Counted from the first letter of the stretch, positions 24,303 through 32,794 are shown. The stretch: DNA of 43,178 nucleotides from Verrucomicrobiaceae bacterium (GCA_016795465.1 JAEUHK010000009.1:1-43178); one strand, 5' to 3'. Program-made: numbers and translations. Notes: generated by a model from the letters alone, not told the origin.

Positions 24303-24935
24303 ATGTCAAAGACAAAAATTGAAGAGCCATCAAGGCTAAAAGCCTTTGTTGATGCAGTGCAAAACCTGGAGTGGAAACAGGAGAACAAGATTGGATCTTT
24401 TCAAAAGGTGTTCTCGGCCGTTGATAACCTCGTTTTTGCTGAAGTTGAGTATTATTACCGGTTGAGGACCAATGCCCGCCGGTCGTCCGGCTTTCTGCGT
24501 TGCGCTGGCATTTTGTTTGCCGTCTCTGGCGGATTGATTCCTCTGCTTGCTGCCACAGGGCATGAGAGACTGACCGGTCTCTCGCCGTGGGGTTACGTTC
24601 TGCTCGCCATCGCCGCGGGCTTTTACGGTGCGAATCAGATGTTTGGCGGAACTTCCGGTCATGTGCGCAACGTGACGGCCCAATTGAAGCTGGAGAAAAT
24701 CATGACGGTTTCGCGATTAAAGTGGGTAGCCACGATCGCAGGCATGCAGGACAAACAAATGACAGAGGACATGTCCAAAGAAGCCTTTGCGCAGATCGAA
24801 GCCTATGCAGGTCAACTCTATGATGTTCTCGATGAAGAGACGACACGATGGAGTAAAGAGTTGTTAGAAGAACTGAAGCGCAATAGCGACCAGTTAATGG
24901 CCAAACTGGATAAAATGAAATCGCCAGGCCAATAA
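24303..24935 (+). CDS. SLATT-like two-transmembrane protein
   Basis: A 210-residue protein. A charged N-terminal helix (about 10-60, ending EVEYYYRLRTNARRSS) leads into two closely spaced TM helices (about 63-84 and 93-111), then an amphipathic C-terminal tail (LKLEKIM...) of about 90 residues. This order, with a basic YYRLRTNARR patch just before the membrane hairpin, fits the SLATT domain (SMODS- and SLOG-associating 2TM effector), predicted to form pores in nucleotide-triggered and other defence systems. No SMODS nucleotidyltransferase or SLOG gene is visible nearby. The next gene, encoding a peptidoglycan hydrolase, begins 18 bases after its stop, so the two are almost certainly co-expressed. 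Confidence 0.72.
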   Translation: MSKTKIEEPSRLKAFVDAVQNLEWKQENKIGSFQKVFSAVDNLVFAEVEYYYRLRTNARRSSGFLRCAGILFAVSGGLIPLLAATGHERLTGLSPWGYVLLAIAAGFYGANQMFGGTSGHVRNVTAQLKLEKIMTVSRLKWVATIAGMQDKQMTEDMSKEAFAQIEAYAGQLYDVLDEETTRWSKELLEELKRNSDQLMAKLDKMKSPGQ

Positions 24936-24953
24936 CACTCACCCAAGACCGCC

Positions 24954-26522
24954 ATGTTTAAGCAATTCAATCCTCCCTCGAATCTGAACGCCCTGACCAA
25001 GAAGCAGCTTTGGGCGACCTATTATTACATCTTCTCGGCGAAGGCCATCAAGCCCACGGAAAAGGGGATTGTGCTGCTGGGCCAAGGAGACCAAAGCCTG
25101 GGCATCAAGCTGACGGAGAAGGATTATTGTCTGGCGGCGATTGAGGGCACTTTGATCACCCAGCGGCCCGATGGCTCGACGGTGACGCTGAACTTCCTCG
25201 ATGCGAATGCCAGTTCGCAGCTCTGTGATTGCACGAAGTATGCGAACGTCAGTGCGGCTACTGGCAAGACTCGTTTCCGGGAGGCTCGCGGCACCTACGG
25301 AGATGGGGCGGCGAAGTTCCTTCTGCGGCCTTTCCGGACGCTCGCCGTGGACAAAAAGGAGATCCCGCTGGGCTCGGTGATCTACATCGAGAAAGCTCGT
25401 GGGGTGCCGATCACGCTGCCGGATGGATCGACCGCGATTCACGATGGCTATTTCTTTGCCGGGGATGTGGGCGGGAAGATCAAGGGTAACCACATTGATG
25501 TGTTTCAAGCGATGCTGCGCTCGAAGCCATTCGCGCCATTCATCAAGAGCAGCTCGGTGGGGACCTTTGATGCTTATGTGGTCACTGACGCGGCCATCAT
25601 CCAGGCGCTGACAGACGAGCATCTGGGCAAGAGTGCTCCGGTGGCGGACAGCTCACCGGTGATCACGACCGAGGAGGCAGAGAGCCTGGAACCAGCGACC
25701 TCAAGCCTTGAATTCATCAAGCGTGGTTCCAAGGGGGCGGCAGTGCGGCGCTGGCAGACGTTCCTTCACGGACAGGGATTTGATCCCAAGGGCATCGACG
25801 GCACCTTCGGCAAGGACACGGAGACCGCCACGATCGCTTTCCAACGGAAGCACAAGCTGGAACCAGATGGCGAGGTGGGCCGTGAGAGCTGGGGCAAGGC
25901 GGTGATGCTTGGCCTGCCGGTGATCGAAGAGACGCGTCCTGCCAGCGACAAGTCCGGCGACAACTGGCCGCCGCGCCCGACGAATCTTCAGATGTTGAGC
26001 CACGAAGAGCGGGTGGCACGCTTTGGCAGCTTTTCGTTCCGCCATGTTCCTCAACCTAATAATCCCGAGAACATCGAAATCACCGATGACTGGGAGAGCA
26101 AGAACATCAAACGGATCGAACTGCCTGCGCTAAAGAAGCTGAAAGGTGGGACCTCAGGGCGTGTCCGGCTGCACAAGGATCTCGAACAGGATTTCCTGGC
26201 TCTCTGGGCGGCGTGGGAAAAGGCAGGGCTGCTCGACCGTCTGCTCACCTGGGAGGGCATGTTCAACGCCCGCTTCAAGCGCAAGACAAGCAAGGCGGAC
26301 ATCCAGAGCAAGAATCCGCGAGCTTTGAGCAATCACTCCTGGGGCACGGCTTTCGATGTGAACTATGAGTGGAACAAACTCAATGCCATTCCGGCGCTAC
26401 TTGGAGAGAAGGGCTGTGTGAGGGAGCTCGTGGAAATAGCGAACAAGCATGGTTTCTACTGGGGCGGCCACTTCAAGAGCCCCCGGGATGGCATGCACTT
26501 TGAAGCAGGAAAGAGAATCTGA
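24954..26522 (+). CDS. Three-domain peptidoglycan hydrolase: 3D/MltA-like barrel, PG-binding domain, M15 peptidase
   Basis: This 522-residue protein has three parts. Residues about 20-190 form a 3D/MltA-type double-psi barrel with the acidic motif GDVGGKIKGNHIDVF (170-184), as in lytic transglycosylases. Residues about 255-318 are a PG_binding_1 domain (KRGSKGAAVRRWQTFLHGQG, IDGTFGKDTE, AFQRKHKLEPDGEVG). Residues about 400-522 are an M15-type D-Ala-D-Ala or L-Ala-D-Glu peptidase with zinc-site motifs NHSWGTAFDVN and DGMHFEA. It should cut both glycan and peptide bonds. There is no signal peptide or TM helix at the N-terminus (MFKQFNPPSNLNALTKKQ), so like a phage endolysin it needs another route to the wall; the SLATT-like protein directly upstream is the obvious candidate. 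Confidence 0.85.
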   Translation: MFKQFNPPSNLNALTKKQLWATYYYIFSAKAIKPTEKGIVLLGQGDQSLGIKLTEKDYCLAAIEGTLITQRPDGSTVTLNFLDANASSQLCDCTKYANVSAATGKTRFREARGTYGDGAAKFLLRPFRTLAVDKKEIPLGSVIYIEKARGVPITLPDGSTAIHDGYFFAGDVGGKIKGNHIDVFQAMLRSKPFAPFIKSSSVGTFDAYVVTDAAIIQALTDEHLGKSAPVADSSPVITTEEAESLEPATSSLEFIKRGSKGAAVRRWQTFLHGQGFDPKGIDGTFGKDTETATIAFQRKHKLEPDGEVGRESWGKAVMLGLPVIEETRPASDKSGDNWPPRPTNLQMLSHEERVARFGSFSFRHVPQPNNPENIEITDDWESKNIKRIELPALKKLKGGTSGRVRLHKDLEQDFLALWAAWEKAGLLDRLLTWEGMFNARFKRKTSKADIQSKNPRALSNHSWGTAFDVNYEWNKLNAIPALLGEKGCVRELVEIANKHGFYWGGHFKSPRDGMHFEAGKRI

Positions 26523-26590
26523 TCAGAGACATGCCGGGTGGTGGGTCGTGCCTTTGATGGATGCAGGGCGGGACAGGAATGCCCGGTGAC

Positions 26591-27058
26591 CTACTGCCGG
26601 TAAATCAGTGCCACATGAGTGGCGGGGCTGGTTTGGTAGAAGTCGTTGCCGAGGCCAAGGGTCTGGATGCGGGTGCCTTCGACGCCGAGCTCGATGAGGC
26701 GCTGGCGGAGGCCGAGGGTGCGACGCTCGCTGAGGGTGCGGGCGTGGTCCTCCGGCAGATCGGGCGGGGTGTAGCCGGCGATGAGGTAGCGGATGCCCTC
26801 GTTCTTTTTCCACTCCTCGGCGAGCTTCTCCAGCTCCCGCCCGTGTTCTTCGCTGAGGGCGATCTGGCTGCCTTCGAATTCAAAAGCCGGGCAGGCGAGG
26901 CGCAGCGAGCCATTCAGCGGCGAGCTGAAGCCTTCACGCGAGCCGAGGGCGTAGACAACGGAGGCGTCGTCACCTTTGGCGAAGGGCATGGATGGCAATT
27001 GCGAGCAGGCGCAGAGCATCACGCTGGCGAGGAGGAGGCTGGTGGTGGGCAGGTTCAT
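26591..27058 (-). CDS. pal: Pal-like OmpA-domain lipoprotein of the Tol system
   Basis: A 155-residue lipoprotein (lipobox LCAC near residue 18) with a compact OmpA-like peptidoglycan-binding domain: IRYLIAGYTPP, then LSERRTLGLRQRLIELGVEGTRIQTLGLG. The domain is shorter and more divergent than E. coli Pal, and the usual NxxLSxxRA motif is changed to ARTLSERRT. Position as the last gene of the tol cluster, 17 bases after tolB, supports the call. It should tether the outer membrane to peptidoglycan. Confidence 0.78.
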   Translation of the reverse strand: MNLPTTSLLLASVMLCACSQLPSMPFAKGDDASVVYALGSREGFSSPLNGSLRLACPAFEFEGSQIALSEEHGRELEKLAEEWKKNEGIRYLIAGYTPPDLPEDHARTLSERRTLGLRQRLIELGVEGTRIQTLGLGNDFYQTSPATHVALIYRQ

Positions 27059-27075
27059 CGGTTTCGACGGCCAAT

Positions 27076-28314
27076 TCAGCGCATCCAGCGCGGCTCGGTG
27101 ATGCGGCCAAAGTTCTTGAGCACGGAGCGGCGGCCTCCGGTGGCTATTTCATGGATGAAGAGCTCGCCATGCTGGGTGTAGCAGAGGTAGCGGCCGTTCG
27201 GGCTCCAACTGGGATGCATGGCCCCGCCACGCTGGATGATGCGCGAGCTGCCGCTGGGATACGATTTGATGGCGACGACCCATTGATCGCTGCTGCGGGC
27301 GGTGAAGGCGATCTGACGGCCATCCGGCGACCACTCGGGGTCGGTGGAGCCGCTGAGGCCGGTGCGCCAGCGGAAGAGCCGTGTGGACTGGCCTTCTTTT
27401 TCAGGTACCTCGACGATGTAGATGGACGAGCCGCTGCCGTCGTCGTTGGAGTAAGCGATGCGCTTGCCATCCGGATGCCATGACGGGCTGCCTGCGGCAC
27501 CGACGGAGTCACTGATGCAGGCGGCTGTGTTTGAATTGAGATCGCTGACGAAGATCTCGGGATTGCCGATGAAGCTCATGACGAGGGCGAGGCGCGAGCC
27601 ATCAGGCGAAAAGGCCGGGCCGGCGCTGCTGCCGGGCGTGTCGCTCACCTCACGCTCCCAGCCGGAGTGGATGTCCATGAGCCGCACGGCAGGGAAGCCG
27701 CTGCGATAGCTGGTGAAAGCGATCATCGAGGCATCGGGTGAGATCGAGGGGGACACCGCGGCAAAACGATCGTGCGTGAGCTGCTGCACATCACGTCCGT
27801 CGGAGTCGCACACATAGACCTGCTTGCGCCCCGACTTGTCACTGATGAAGACGATGCGGCTGGTGGCGAGGCCGGGCTTTCCGGTGATGGTGTAGATGAC
27901 ATCATCGGCGAGGGCTTTGATGTTCTCGTCGAGACCCGGTGCGGCATAGCTGCGTTCAAAGAGCTGTTTGCCCTTTTTGTCGAGCAGCCGACCGTTCACG
28001 CGTCCGCCGATGGACGAGCCTTCGAGGGTGAAATCGACGGCTTCATCATGAGTGGCGACGAAGAACTCGCGTGAAGACAGCAACTCATCCTGCAAGCCGG
28101 TGCGGGCGCTGGCGCCGGTGCCGCCGGAGAACTCAGCGAGGCGCAAACGCGGCATCGAGGGTTTCTTGGCGTCGTTGTCACCTGAATGAAGGCGGTTGAT
28201 AAGAGGCAGTTTTTTCCACCAAGGCATCTCCTTGCCGGGCTCTGCGCCAAGAGCCACCGGCGCGGAGGCGACGGTGAGGCAGGCGATCAGAAAGAACAAC
28301 GCGCGGCAGGTCAT
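27076..28314 (-). CDS. tolB: TolB-like periplasmic beta-propeller protein
   Basis: A 412-residue protein with a signal peptide (residues 1-23), an N-terminal alpha/beta domain (about 45-150) and a propeller of WD40-like/PD40 repeats. The repeats show as SPSISPDASMIAFTS, GPAFSPDGSRLALV, SPSWHPDGKRIAYS, DPEWSPDGRQIAFT and HPSWSPNGRYLCYT. TolB links Pal to TolA during envelope constriction at division. Its ATG overlaps the stop of the upstream tolA/tonB-like gene by 4 bases. Length and order (TolA, TolB, Pal) are normal for the Tol system. Confidence 0.92.
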   Translation of the reverse strand: MTCRALFFLIACLTVASAPVALGAEPGKEMPWWKKLPLINRLHSGDNDAKKPSMPRLRLAEFSGGTGASARTGLQDELLSSREFFVATHDEAVDFTLEGSSIGGRVNGRLLDKKGKQLFERSYAAPGLDENIKALADDVIYTITGKPGLATSRIVFISDKSGRKQVYVCDSDGRDVQQLTHDRFAAVSPSISPDASMIAFTSYRSGFPAVRLMDIHSGWEREVSDTPGSSAGPAFSPDGSRLALVMSFIGNPEIFVSDLNSNTAACISDSVGAAGSPSWHPDGKRIAYSNDDGSGSSIYIVEVPEKEGQSTRLFRWRTGLSGSTDPEWSPDGRQIAFTARSSDQWVVAIKSYPSGSSRIIQRGGAMHPSWSPNGRYLCYTQHGELFIHEIATGGRRSVLKNFGRITEPRWMR

Positions 28315-29183
28315 GGGAGGATGTTGAAGGTCAGTTCGAGATCGTAGCTGGCTTTCGGGAATTGCGAGGGCAGAGTCACCGGGATGCTCGTGACTTTCGC
28401 CACCGCGCCGAGGATGGAGTCATCGAGGGCGTGGGAGCCGGAGGGCTGGATCATTTGCGAGCTGATGACCTTGCCATCCTTGCCGATCGAGACGGTGAGG
28501 CGTGCGGAGCGTTGATTCGACGGCACGGCATCGAGTGGCGGCGCGGTCCACGCGGCATGAAAGGCGGCGTTCACAGCGTTATCCACCGCGTCCATGTTCA
28601 GGCCGGGAGGCAGGGCTTCAGTCTCCTCGGCAGGAGGTGGTGGCAGGGATGGCAGGGCAGGGCGGAAGCGGCTGAGCCGCGCCATGTCGGCGAGGGTGGC
28701 CCCGGAAAGAGGCGGCGCGGTCAACTGGAGCTCCGCGGAGATGGCAGGTTTCGGTTTGGGAACGGCCCGGCGCAGGGTGATGGCGCGGTTTGCTGATGGC
28801 TTGGGCACGGCTGCACCGGCAAAGAGCGGCGTTCCCTCGACCGGCACGGGCATCGCCTGCTGCGGCGGGGCAGCAACGAGGGTGGCTTTGGCCACCGGGG
28901 GCTCGGCTGCGGCTTTGGGCGGAGCGGGCTTCGGCTCGGCAGGCTTCGATGGCTTCGCGGATGCCACGGGCGGCTGGATGAGCGTGGCTTTGGGAGGTTC
29001 AGAACCAGCGATCGGGTCATGAAAGTCAGCCGGATTCAGCCAGACAAGCCTGCCGGTGGACTGGGGGCGATGCGCTTCCTGCCATCCCCACACGACGAGC
29101 ATCACCAGCACCGCGTGCACCGCGAGCACCAGCAGCGCCGCGGGGGCGAGCGGTTCGAGGGTGGATGCGCGTTTGGGATTCAT
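28311..29183 (-). CDS. TolA/TonB-like energy-transducing protein
   Basis: A 290-residue protein with one N-terminal TM helix (about 13-35, LLVLAVHAVLVMLVVWGW), a long Ala/Pro/Lys-rich periplasm-spanning linker (about 60-130), and a C-terminal TonB/TolA domain. That domain contains RLTVSIGKDGKVISSQMIQPSGSHALDD, broken here at SIGKDGKV for length, and ends in the YDLELTFNI strand. It transmits proton-motive force from the TolQ/TolR motor to TolB-Pal. By position it serves as TolA, although the C-terminal domain resembles TonB; sequence alone cannot separate these. Confidence 0.85.
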   Translation of the reverse strand: MNPKRASTLEPLAPAALLVLAVHAVLVMLVVWGWQEAHRPQSTGRLVWLNPADFHDPIAGSEPPKATLIQPPVASAKPSKPAEPKPAPPKAAAEPPVAKATLVAAPPQQAMPVPVEGTPLFAGAAVPKPSANRAITLRRAVPKPKPAISAELQLTAPPLSGATLADMARLSRFRPALPSLPPPPAEETEALPPGLNMDAVDNAVNAAFHAAWTAPPLDAVPSNQRSARLTVSIGKDGKVISSQMIQPSGSHALDDSILGAVAKVTSIPVTLPSQFPKASYDLELTFNILP

Positions 29184-29194
29184 GAAGGTGGGGA

Positions 29195-29611
29195 TCAGGG
29201 CTCGTCGGCGTGCGTCACGACCGCTGTCTTGCGGATGCCGGCGGCGGAGAGCATTTCCATGACATCGACGAGCTGCTGCACGCTCAAATCACGATGCATG
29301 CGGACCTCGACGCCCGCGCCGGGGCGTTGTGCCACGAGCTGTTTGAGGGCGGAAGGCAGCGCGGCACGGGCGAGCATCGCGCCATCGAGGGTCACGGACT
29401 GGTCTTTGTGCACAAACAAGCGCACGGAGGACTTGGGTGACTCCTCGCCGAGCAGGGCGGCCGTCTGCGGAGGCTGGAGTGTCTTGTCCCGTTTCAACAA
29501 AGGCGCGGCCAGCATGAAGACAAACAGCAGCACGAGCACCAGATCGAGCAGCGGTGTGATGCTGATCTCGGTGATGAGCCGGAGCTGGCGCTGGTTTGAG
29601 ACGCGTTTCAT
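29195..29611 (-). CDS. tolR: ExbD/TolR family biopolymer transport protein
   Basis: This 138-residue protein has a single TM helix near residues 18-40 (ISITPLLDLVLVLLFVFMLA) carrying the conserved proton-path Asp (LLDLVLVL, about residue 23). A small periplasmic domain ends in LSVQQLVDVMEMLSAAGI. It forms the stator/rotor motor with the TolQ-like protein encoded 12 bases upstream. The neighbouring tolB and pal genes favour TolR over ExbD. Confidence 0.9.
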   Translation of the reverse strand: MKRVSNQRQLRLITEISITPLLDLVLVLLFVFMLAAPLLKRDKTLQPPQTAALLGEESPKSSVRLFVHKDQSVTLDGAMLARAALPSALKQLVAQRPGAGVEVRMHRDLSVQQLVDVMEMLSAAGIRKTAVVTHADEP

Positions 29612-29623
29612 GCTTGAAAGGGA

Positions 29624-30457
29624 TCAACGGAAGCCCGGAGCAGGCATCGAGCCAGTGGCGGCACCGCCAAAGGAGGGCATGCTCGGCGCGGCGAAGGTGC
29701 TGATGCTGGGAAGAGGCTCAGAGTTGAAGCGGTGATCCACGAAAGCCTTGTCCAGCGCACCGCTGAGCTCCGCAGCGAAGTTGTCGAGGCGCACGATCAT
29801 GCCGCGGATGCGGTTCACGAGGTAGTTGTAACCAATGAGGCTGGGCACCCCCACGAGCAGCCCGGCGATGGTGGTGAGCAGCGCTGAGGACACGCCGGGC
29901 GCGAGCGAGGCCAGCCCCTGATCACCGGTGGCATGCATGAGGCCGCTGAAGGAATCCATGATGCCCCAAATGGTGCCGAGCAGGCCGAGAAACGGTGCCG
30001 TGGTGAGCACGGTGGCGACGGTGCCCATGCGATCTTCCAGCCGCAGAGCCGCCTGCGCCACACAGCGCTCCATGACCGTCTGCACGGCTCCCATTTGGGA
30101 GGGCGTGATGCGACCTGCGCCTTGCAGCCGTGTGGTGAAGCTCTCGCCCGGCTCTTCATCGCCGGTCAGGTAAAAGGCCATCTCCCGTGCGGCCTCGTGA
30201 TAGATGAGATCGAAGGGCGAACGCTCCTGATGCTCGTTCCTTTGAAACAAGGCCAGCGGGTGGCTGCTCTCGCGAAAGGCACGCAGGAAGCTCAGGTTGG
30301 CCTTTTGCGCCCGCGAGACGAGCACATGCTTGCCCAGCATCACCGACCAACTGAACACCGAGAGCAGCGCGAGGATTCCGCAGATGACCCAGCCGGTGAG
30401 CGTGGTGTGTTCGAGTCCTAATTGGAGACCCGGGGAGAGAAAATCGTTCGGAGGCAT
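29624..30457 (-). CDS. tolQ: TolQ/ExbB family proton channel protein
   Basis: A 277-residue membrane protein with three TM helices: about 20-40 (GWVICGILALLSVFSWSVML), then two in the conserved MotA/TolQ/ExbB domain around LTTAPFLGLLGTIWGIMDSF and SSALLTTIAGLLVGVPSLIGYN. The family GTVWG-type motif (LGTIWGIM) and the proton-path Thr residues are intact. It is the first gene of the tolQRAB-pal operon. Three GTTAA-type boxes lie 10-38 bases upstream of its start. Confidence 0.92.
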   Translation of the reverse strand: MPPNDFLSPGLQLGLEHTTLTGWVICGILALLSVFSWSVMLGKHVLVSRAQKANLSFLRAFRESSHPLALFQRNEHQERSPFDLIYHEAAREMAFYLTGDEEPGESFTTRLQGAGRITPSQMGAVQTVMERCVAQAALRLEDRMGTVATVLTTAPFLGLLGTIWGIMDSFSGLMHATGDQGLASLAPGVSSALLTTIAGLLVGVPSLIGYNYLVNRIRGMIVRLDNFAAELSGALDKAFVDHRFNSEPLPSISTFAAPSMPSFGGAATGSMPAPGFR

Positions 30458-30466
30458 GCGTGCAGG

Positions 30467-30495
30467 GTTAACCTTGGTAGTTAAACGAGGTTAAA
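30467..30495. promoter_or_regulatory. GTTAA boxes between tolQ and the divergent MgtC/DUF4010 gene
   Basis: GTTAAC (30467), GTTAAA (30480) and GTTAAA (30490). The last two are 10 bases apart, the first 13. They resemble the 10-bp-phased boxes at 13298 and 15194 and sit in the shared promoter region of two divergent genes, where a repressor or activator would act. The match is weaker than at the other two sites. Confidence 0.3.
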
Positions 30496-30546
30496 GGACG
30501 GGCGTCAACCGTCCCCGCGGGAAATTTGTGCCACAGCGGGCCTGTC

Positions 30547-31827
30547 ATGCCCGTTCTACCTCGCATGAACATGCTCGCCGCCGTGCCTTCTTCGTTGGAG
30601 CACCTGGAGTCCTTCGGCATCGCGCTGGGGCTCGGGCTGCTGGTGGGCCTGCAGCGTGAATGGGTGCAAAAACGCATCGCCGGCATCCGCACCTTTGCGC
30701 TGGTGAGTTTGTTTGGTGCGCTGGCCGGGCTGTTGAGCCTCTCGCATGGTGGCTGGGTGCTTGGCGCGGCTTTTCTCGCCCTTGGTGCCTTGGTCGTTGT
30801 GGCCCACATCGCCGAATCGAGGTCCCCAGAGCCGGATTCCGGCCTCACGACGGAGGTGGCCATGCTGGTCATGTTTGCCACCGGTGCTCTGACAGTGCTC
30901 GATCACCGGCTGGAGGCCGTGGTCACGGCTGGCAGCGTGATGGTGCTGCTCCAGAGCAAAAAGACGCTGCATGCCATGGTGCACCGGATCGGCGAAAATG
31001 ACCTGAGGGAGATCGCGCGGCTGGTTCTGGCCGCGCTGGTGATCCTGCCGGCGCTCCCCAACCGCGAGATGGGCTATCTCGGCGTGCTGAATCCCTTTTC
31101 TATCTGGCTCATGGTCGTGCTCATCGTGGGCATCAGCCTCGCCGCCTATCTCGCGGGCAAATTTCTCGGTGCAGGCCGTGGTGCGGCACTATCGGGATTC
31201 TTGGGGGGACTCGTCTCCAGCACGGCCACCACGGCCAGCCTGGCACGTCGCAGCCATGGAGCAGGGGCCTGCGGCCTTTGTCTGGCGGCGATTGGCCTCA
31301 TCGCCTCCGCCGTGGTGTTTGTGCGTGTGATTGTCGAGGTCATGATCGCGGCGCCGGGGCACATGCGGATGCTGCTGCCGCCGCTGCTGGCCATGATGGC
31401 GTGGTTTGGTCTCGTGGCCGCCGTGGTGCATCGTCTCTCGGAAAAGAAGAGCCAGCATCACGCGGACGAGCAGCCGCCTTCCGAGCTGAAAAGCGCGGTG
31501 CTTTTCGGCCTGTTGTATGCCGTGGTGCTCGTCGTCGTGGCCGCGGCGAGGGAGCATTGGGGAAACTCCGGCCTGTATGCCGCGGCGGCGCTCTCGGGGC
31601 TCACGGACATGGATGCCATCACACTCTCCACCGCGCGGTTGGTGAGCACCGGCAACCTCGAAGCCGCCACCGGCTGGCGCATGATTTTGCTCGGCGGCAT
31701 GGCAAACATGGCCTTCAAAATGGTGCTCGCCGTGCTGCTCGGTGCCCGTGCGTTTGTGAAGCCGGTCATCACAGGTTTCAGCGTGGCGCTGGCTGGAGGC
31801 GCGGTGATCCTCATGCTGTGGCCGTGA
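30547..31827 (+). CDS. MgtC/SapB-DUF4010 family membrane protein
   Basis: A protein of 426 residues when started at ATG 30547 (ATG 30565 and 30571 are alternatives). The N-terminal MgtC/SapB-like part has the signature LGLLVGLQREWVQKRIAGIRTFALV, split here as LGLLVGLQREW and KRIAGIRTF, followed by several TM helices. The second half is DUF4010 with FLGGLVSSTATTASLARRS and LSGLTDMDAITLS. About 11-12 TM helices are predicted by eye. The function of this combined family is not established; related MgtC proteins modulate membrane transport. It is divergent from tolQ. Confidence 0.88.
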   Translation: MPVLPRMNMLAAVPSSLEHLESFGIALGLGLLVGLQREWVQKRIAGIRTFALVSLFGALAGLLSLSHGGWVLGAAFLALGALVVVAHIAESRSPEPDSGLTTEVAMLVMFATGALTVLDHRLEAVVTAGSVMVLLQSKKTLHAMVHRIGENDLREIARLVLAALVILPALPNREMGYLGVLNPFSIWLMVVLIVGISLAAYLAGKFLGAGRGAALSGFLGGLVSSTATTASLARRSHGAGACGLCLAAIGLIASAVVFVRVIVEVMIAAPGHMRMLLPPLLAMMAWFGLVAAVVHRLSEKKSQHHADEQPPSELKSAVLFGLLYAVVLVVVAAAREHWGNSGLYAAAALSGLTDMDAITLSTARLVSTGNLEAATGWRMILLGGMANMAFKMVLAVLLGARAFVKPVITGFSVALAGGAVILMLWP

Positions 31828-31861
31828 GGTCGATGAGGCATCCTTTTGAGTTCGGGAAGGA

Positions 31862-31936
31862 TGGTGCGCGGTGCAGGGTTCGAACCTGCGACCCTTGCCG
31901 TGTGAAGGCAATGCTCTACCACTGAGCTAACCGCGC
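31862..31936 (-). tRNA. tRNA-Val (anticodon CAC)
   Basis: A complete minus-strand cloverleaf. The 7-bp acceptor stem GCGCGGT/ACCGCGC is followed by discriminator A and an encoded CCA. The D-arm is GCTC/GAGC. The anticodon stem TTGCC/GGCAA carries loop TTCACAC, giving anticodon CAC. The T-arm is GCAGG/CCTGC with loop TTCGAAC. It decodes GUG. There is no integrase or direct repeat beside it, so it does not look like an occupied attachment site. Confidence 0.97.
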
Positions 31937-31991
31937 GGAAGTCGTGGGGCGCAGTCTTTAGGCGGACTTGCGGCGAAGGGCAAACGGAAAT

Positions 31992-32771
31992 TCAGGCCCG
32001 GCGAAGACGAAATTGCCGGAGGTAATGCAGCGGCGTCATGCCCATGTGCCGGTGAAAATGCTGGGTGAAGGCGCTTTGATCACAAAAGCCCAGTTCGCGG
32101 CCCACTTCGGCGATTTGAGCGCCCTCTTTTTGCAGCGCTTCGCAGGCGGCCTGGATGCGCAGCTTCATGATGAAGGCCTGCGGGCTCGATCCAAAGGTCT
32201 CGACGAACTTTCGGTGAAGCTGTCGCGGCGAAAGATGCACGATTTCGGCGAGTTCCGTGATCGAGACACCCGAGCGGAAGTGCTCGCGGATGTAGGCGAG
32301 GGCGCGGTCGATTTGCAGGTAAGGCTGGAGAACCTGTTTCTTGCCCTCAAAGCTCTGCACGGTGCCCATCAGGCCGATGACGCGTCCTTTGTCGTCAAAC
32401 AGCGGCAGCTTGTTGGTGACGAACCAGTCGGGGATGCCTTGGTCGGTGAAGAAGAGCTCCACGATGTTCAGCTTCGGCTTTCCGCTCGCAAAGACCTCCT
32501 CGTCATCGCGGCGGAAATTCTCCGCGAGACGGTCCGGGAAGAGGTCGAAGTCACTTTTGCCCACGATCTCGTTTTCATCGTGAAAGCCAAAACGCTCCAT
32601 GAAGCGACGCGAGGCGCACATGAGCCTGAAATCGCGGTCTTTGGCAAAGAACGCGAGATCCGGCAGATGATCGAACATTTGATAAAACGGAGAAGCCGCG
32701 CCGACACGGCGGATGAACCGCTCGCGCAGCGCGGCAGGGGAATCAGAGCGTGACGTCGTGCGGTTGGCCAC
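31992..32771 (-). CDS. PAS-domain AraC-family transcriptional regulator
   Basis: A 259-residue regulator. A PAS-like sensor domain occupies about 28-145 (DHLPDLAFFAKDRDFRLMCA, GKSDFDLFPDRLAE, PLFDDKGRVIGLMGTVQ). A C-terminal AraC DNA-binding domain (about 155-255) follows with two helix-turn-helix units (VSITELAEIVHLSPRQLHRKF and IAEVGRELGFCDQSAFTQHF), ending in the family signature GMTPLHYLRQFR. The start is GTG at 32771, as no ATG precedes the PAS domain. It begins 23 bases after the stop of the TonB-dependent receptor gene on the same strand, so it could share the riboswitch-controlled transcript. Confidence 0.9.
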   Translation of the reverse strand: MANRTTSRSDSPAALRERFIRRVGAASPFYQMFDHLPDLAFFAKDRDFRLMCASRRFMERFGFHDENEIVGKSDFDLFPDRLAENFRRDDEEVFASGKPKLNIVELFFTDQGIPDWFVTNKLPLFDDKGRVIGLMGTVQSFEGKKQVLQPYLQIDRALAYIREHFRSGVSITELAEIVHLSPRQLHRKFVETFGSSPQAFIMKLRIQAACEALQKEGAQIAEVGRELGFCDQSAFTQHFHRHMGMTPLHYLRQFRLRRA

Positions 32772-32794
32772 GGCACTGATTTAGCACGGCTGCA

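Noticed and set aside
31862..31936. tRNA-Val as integration site of a genomic island
   Set aside because: There is no integrase gene and no repeat of the tRNA 3' end nearby; the accessory region ends about 5 kb away, before the tol operon.
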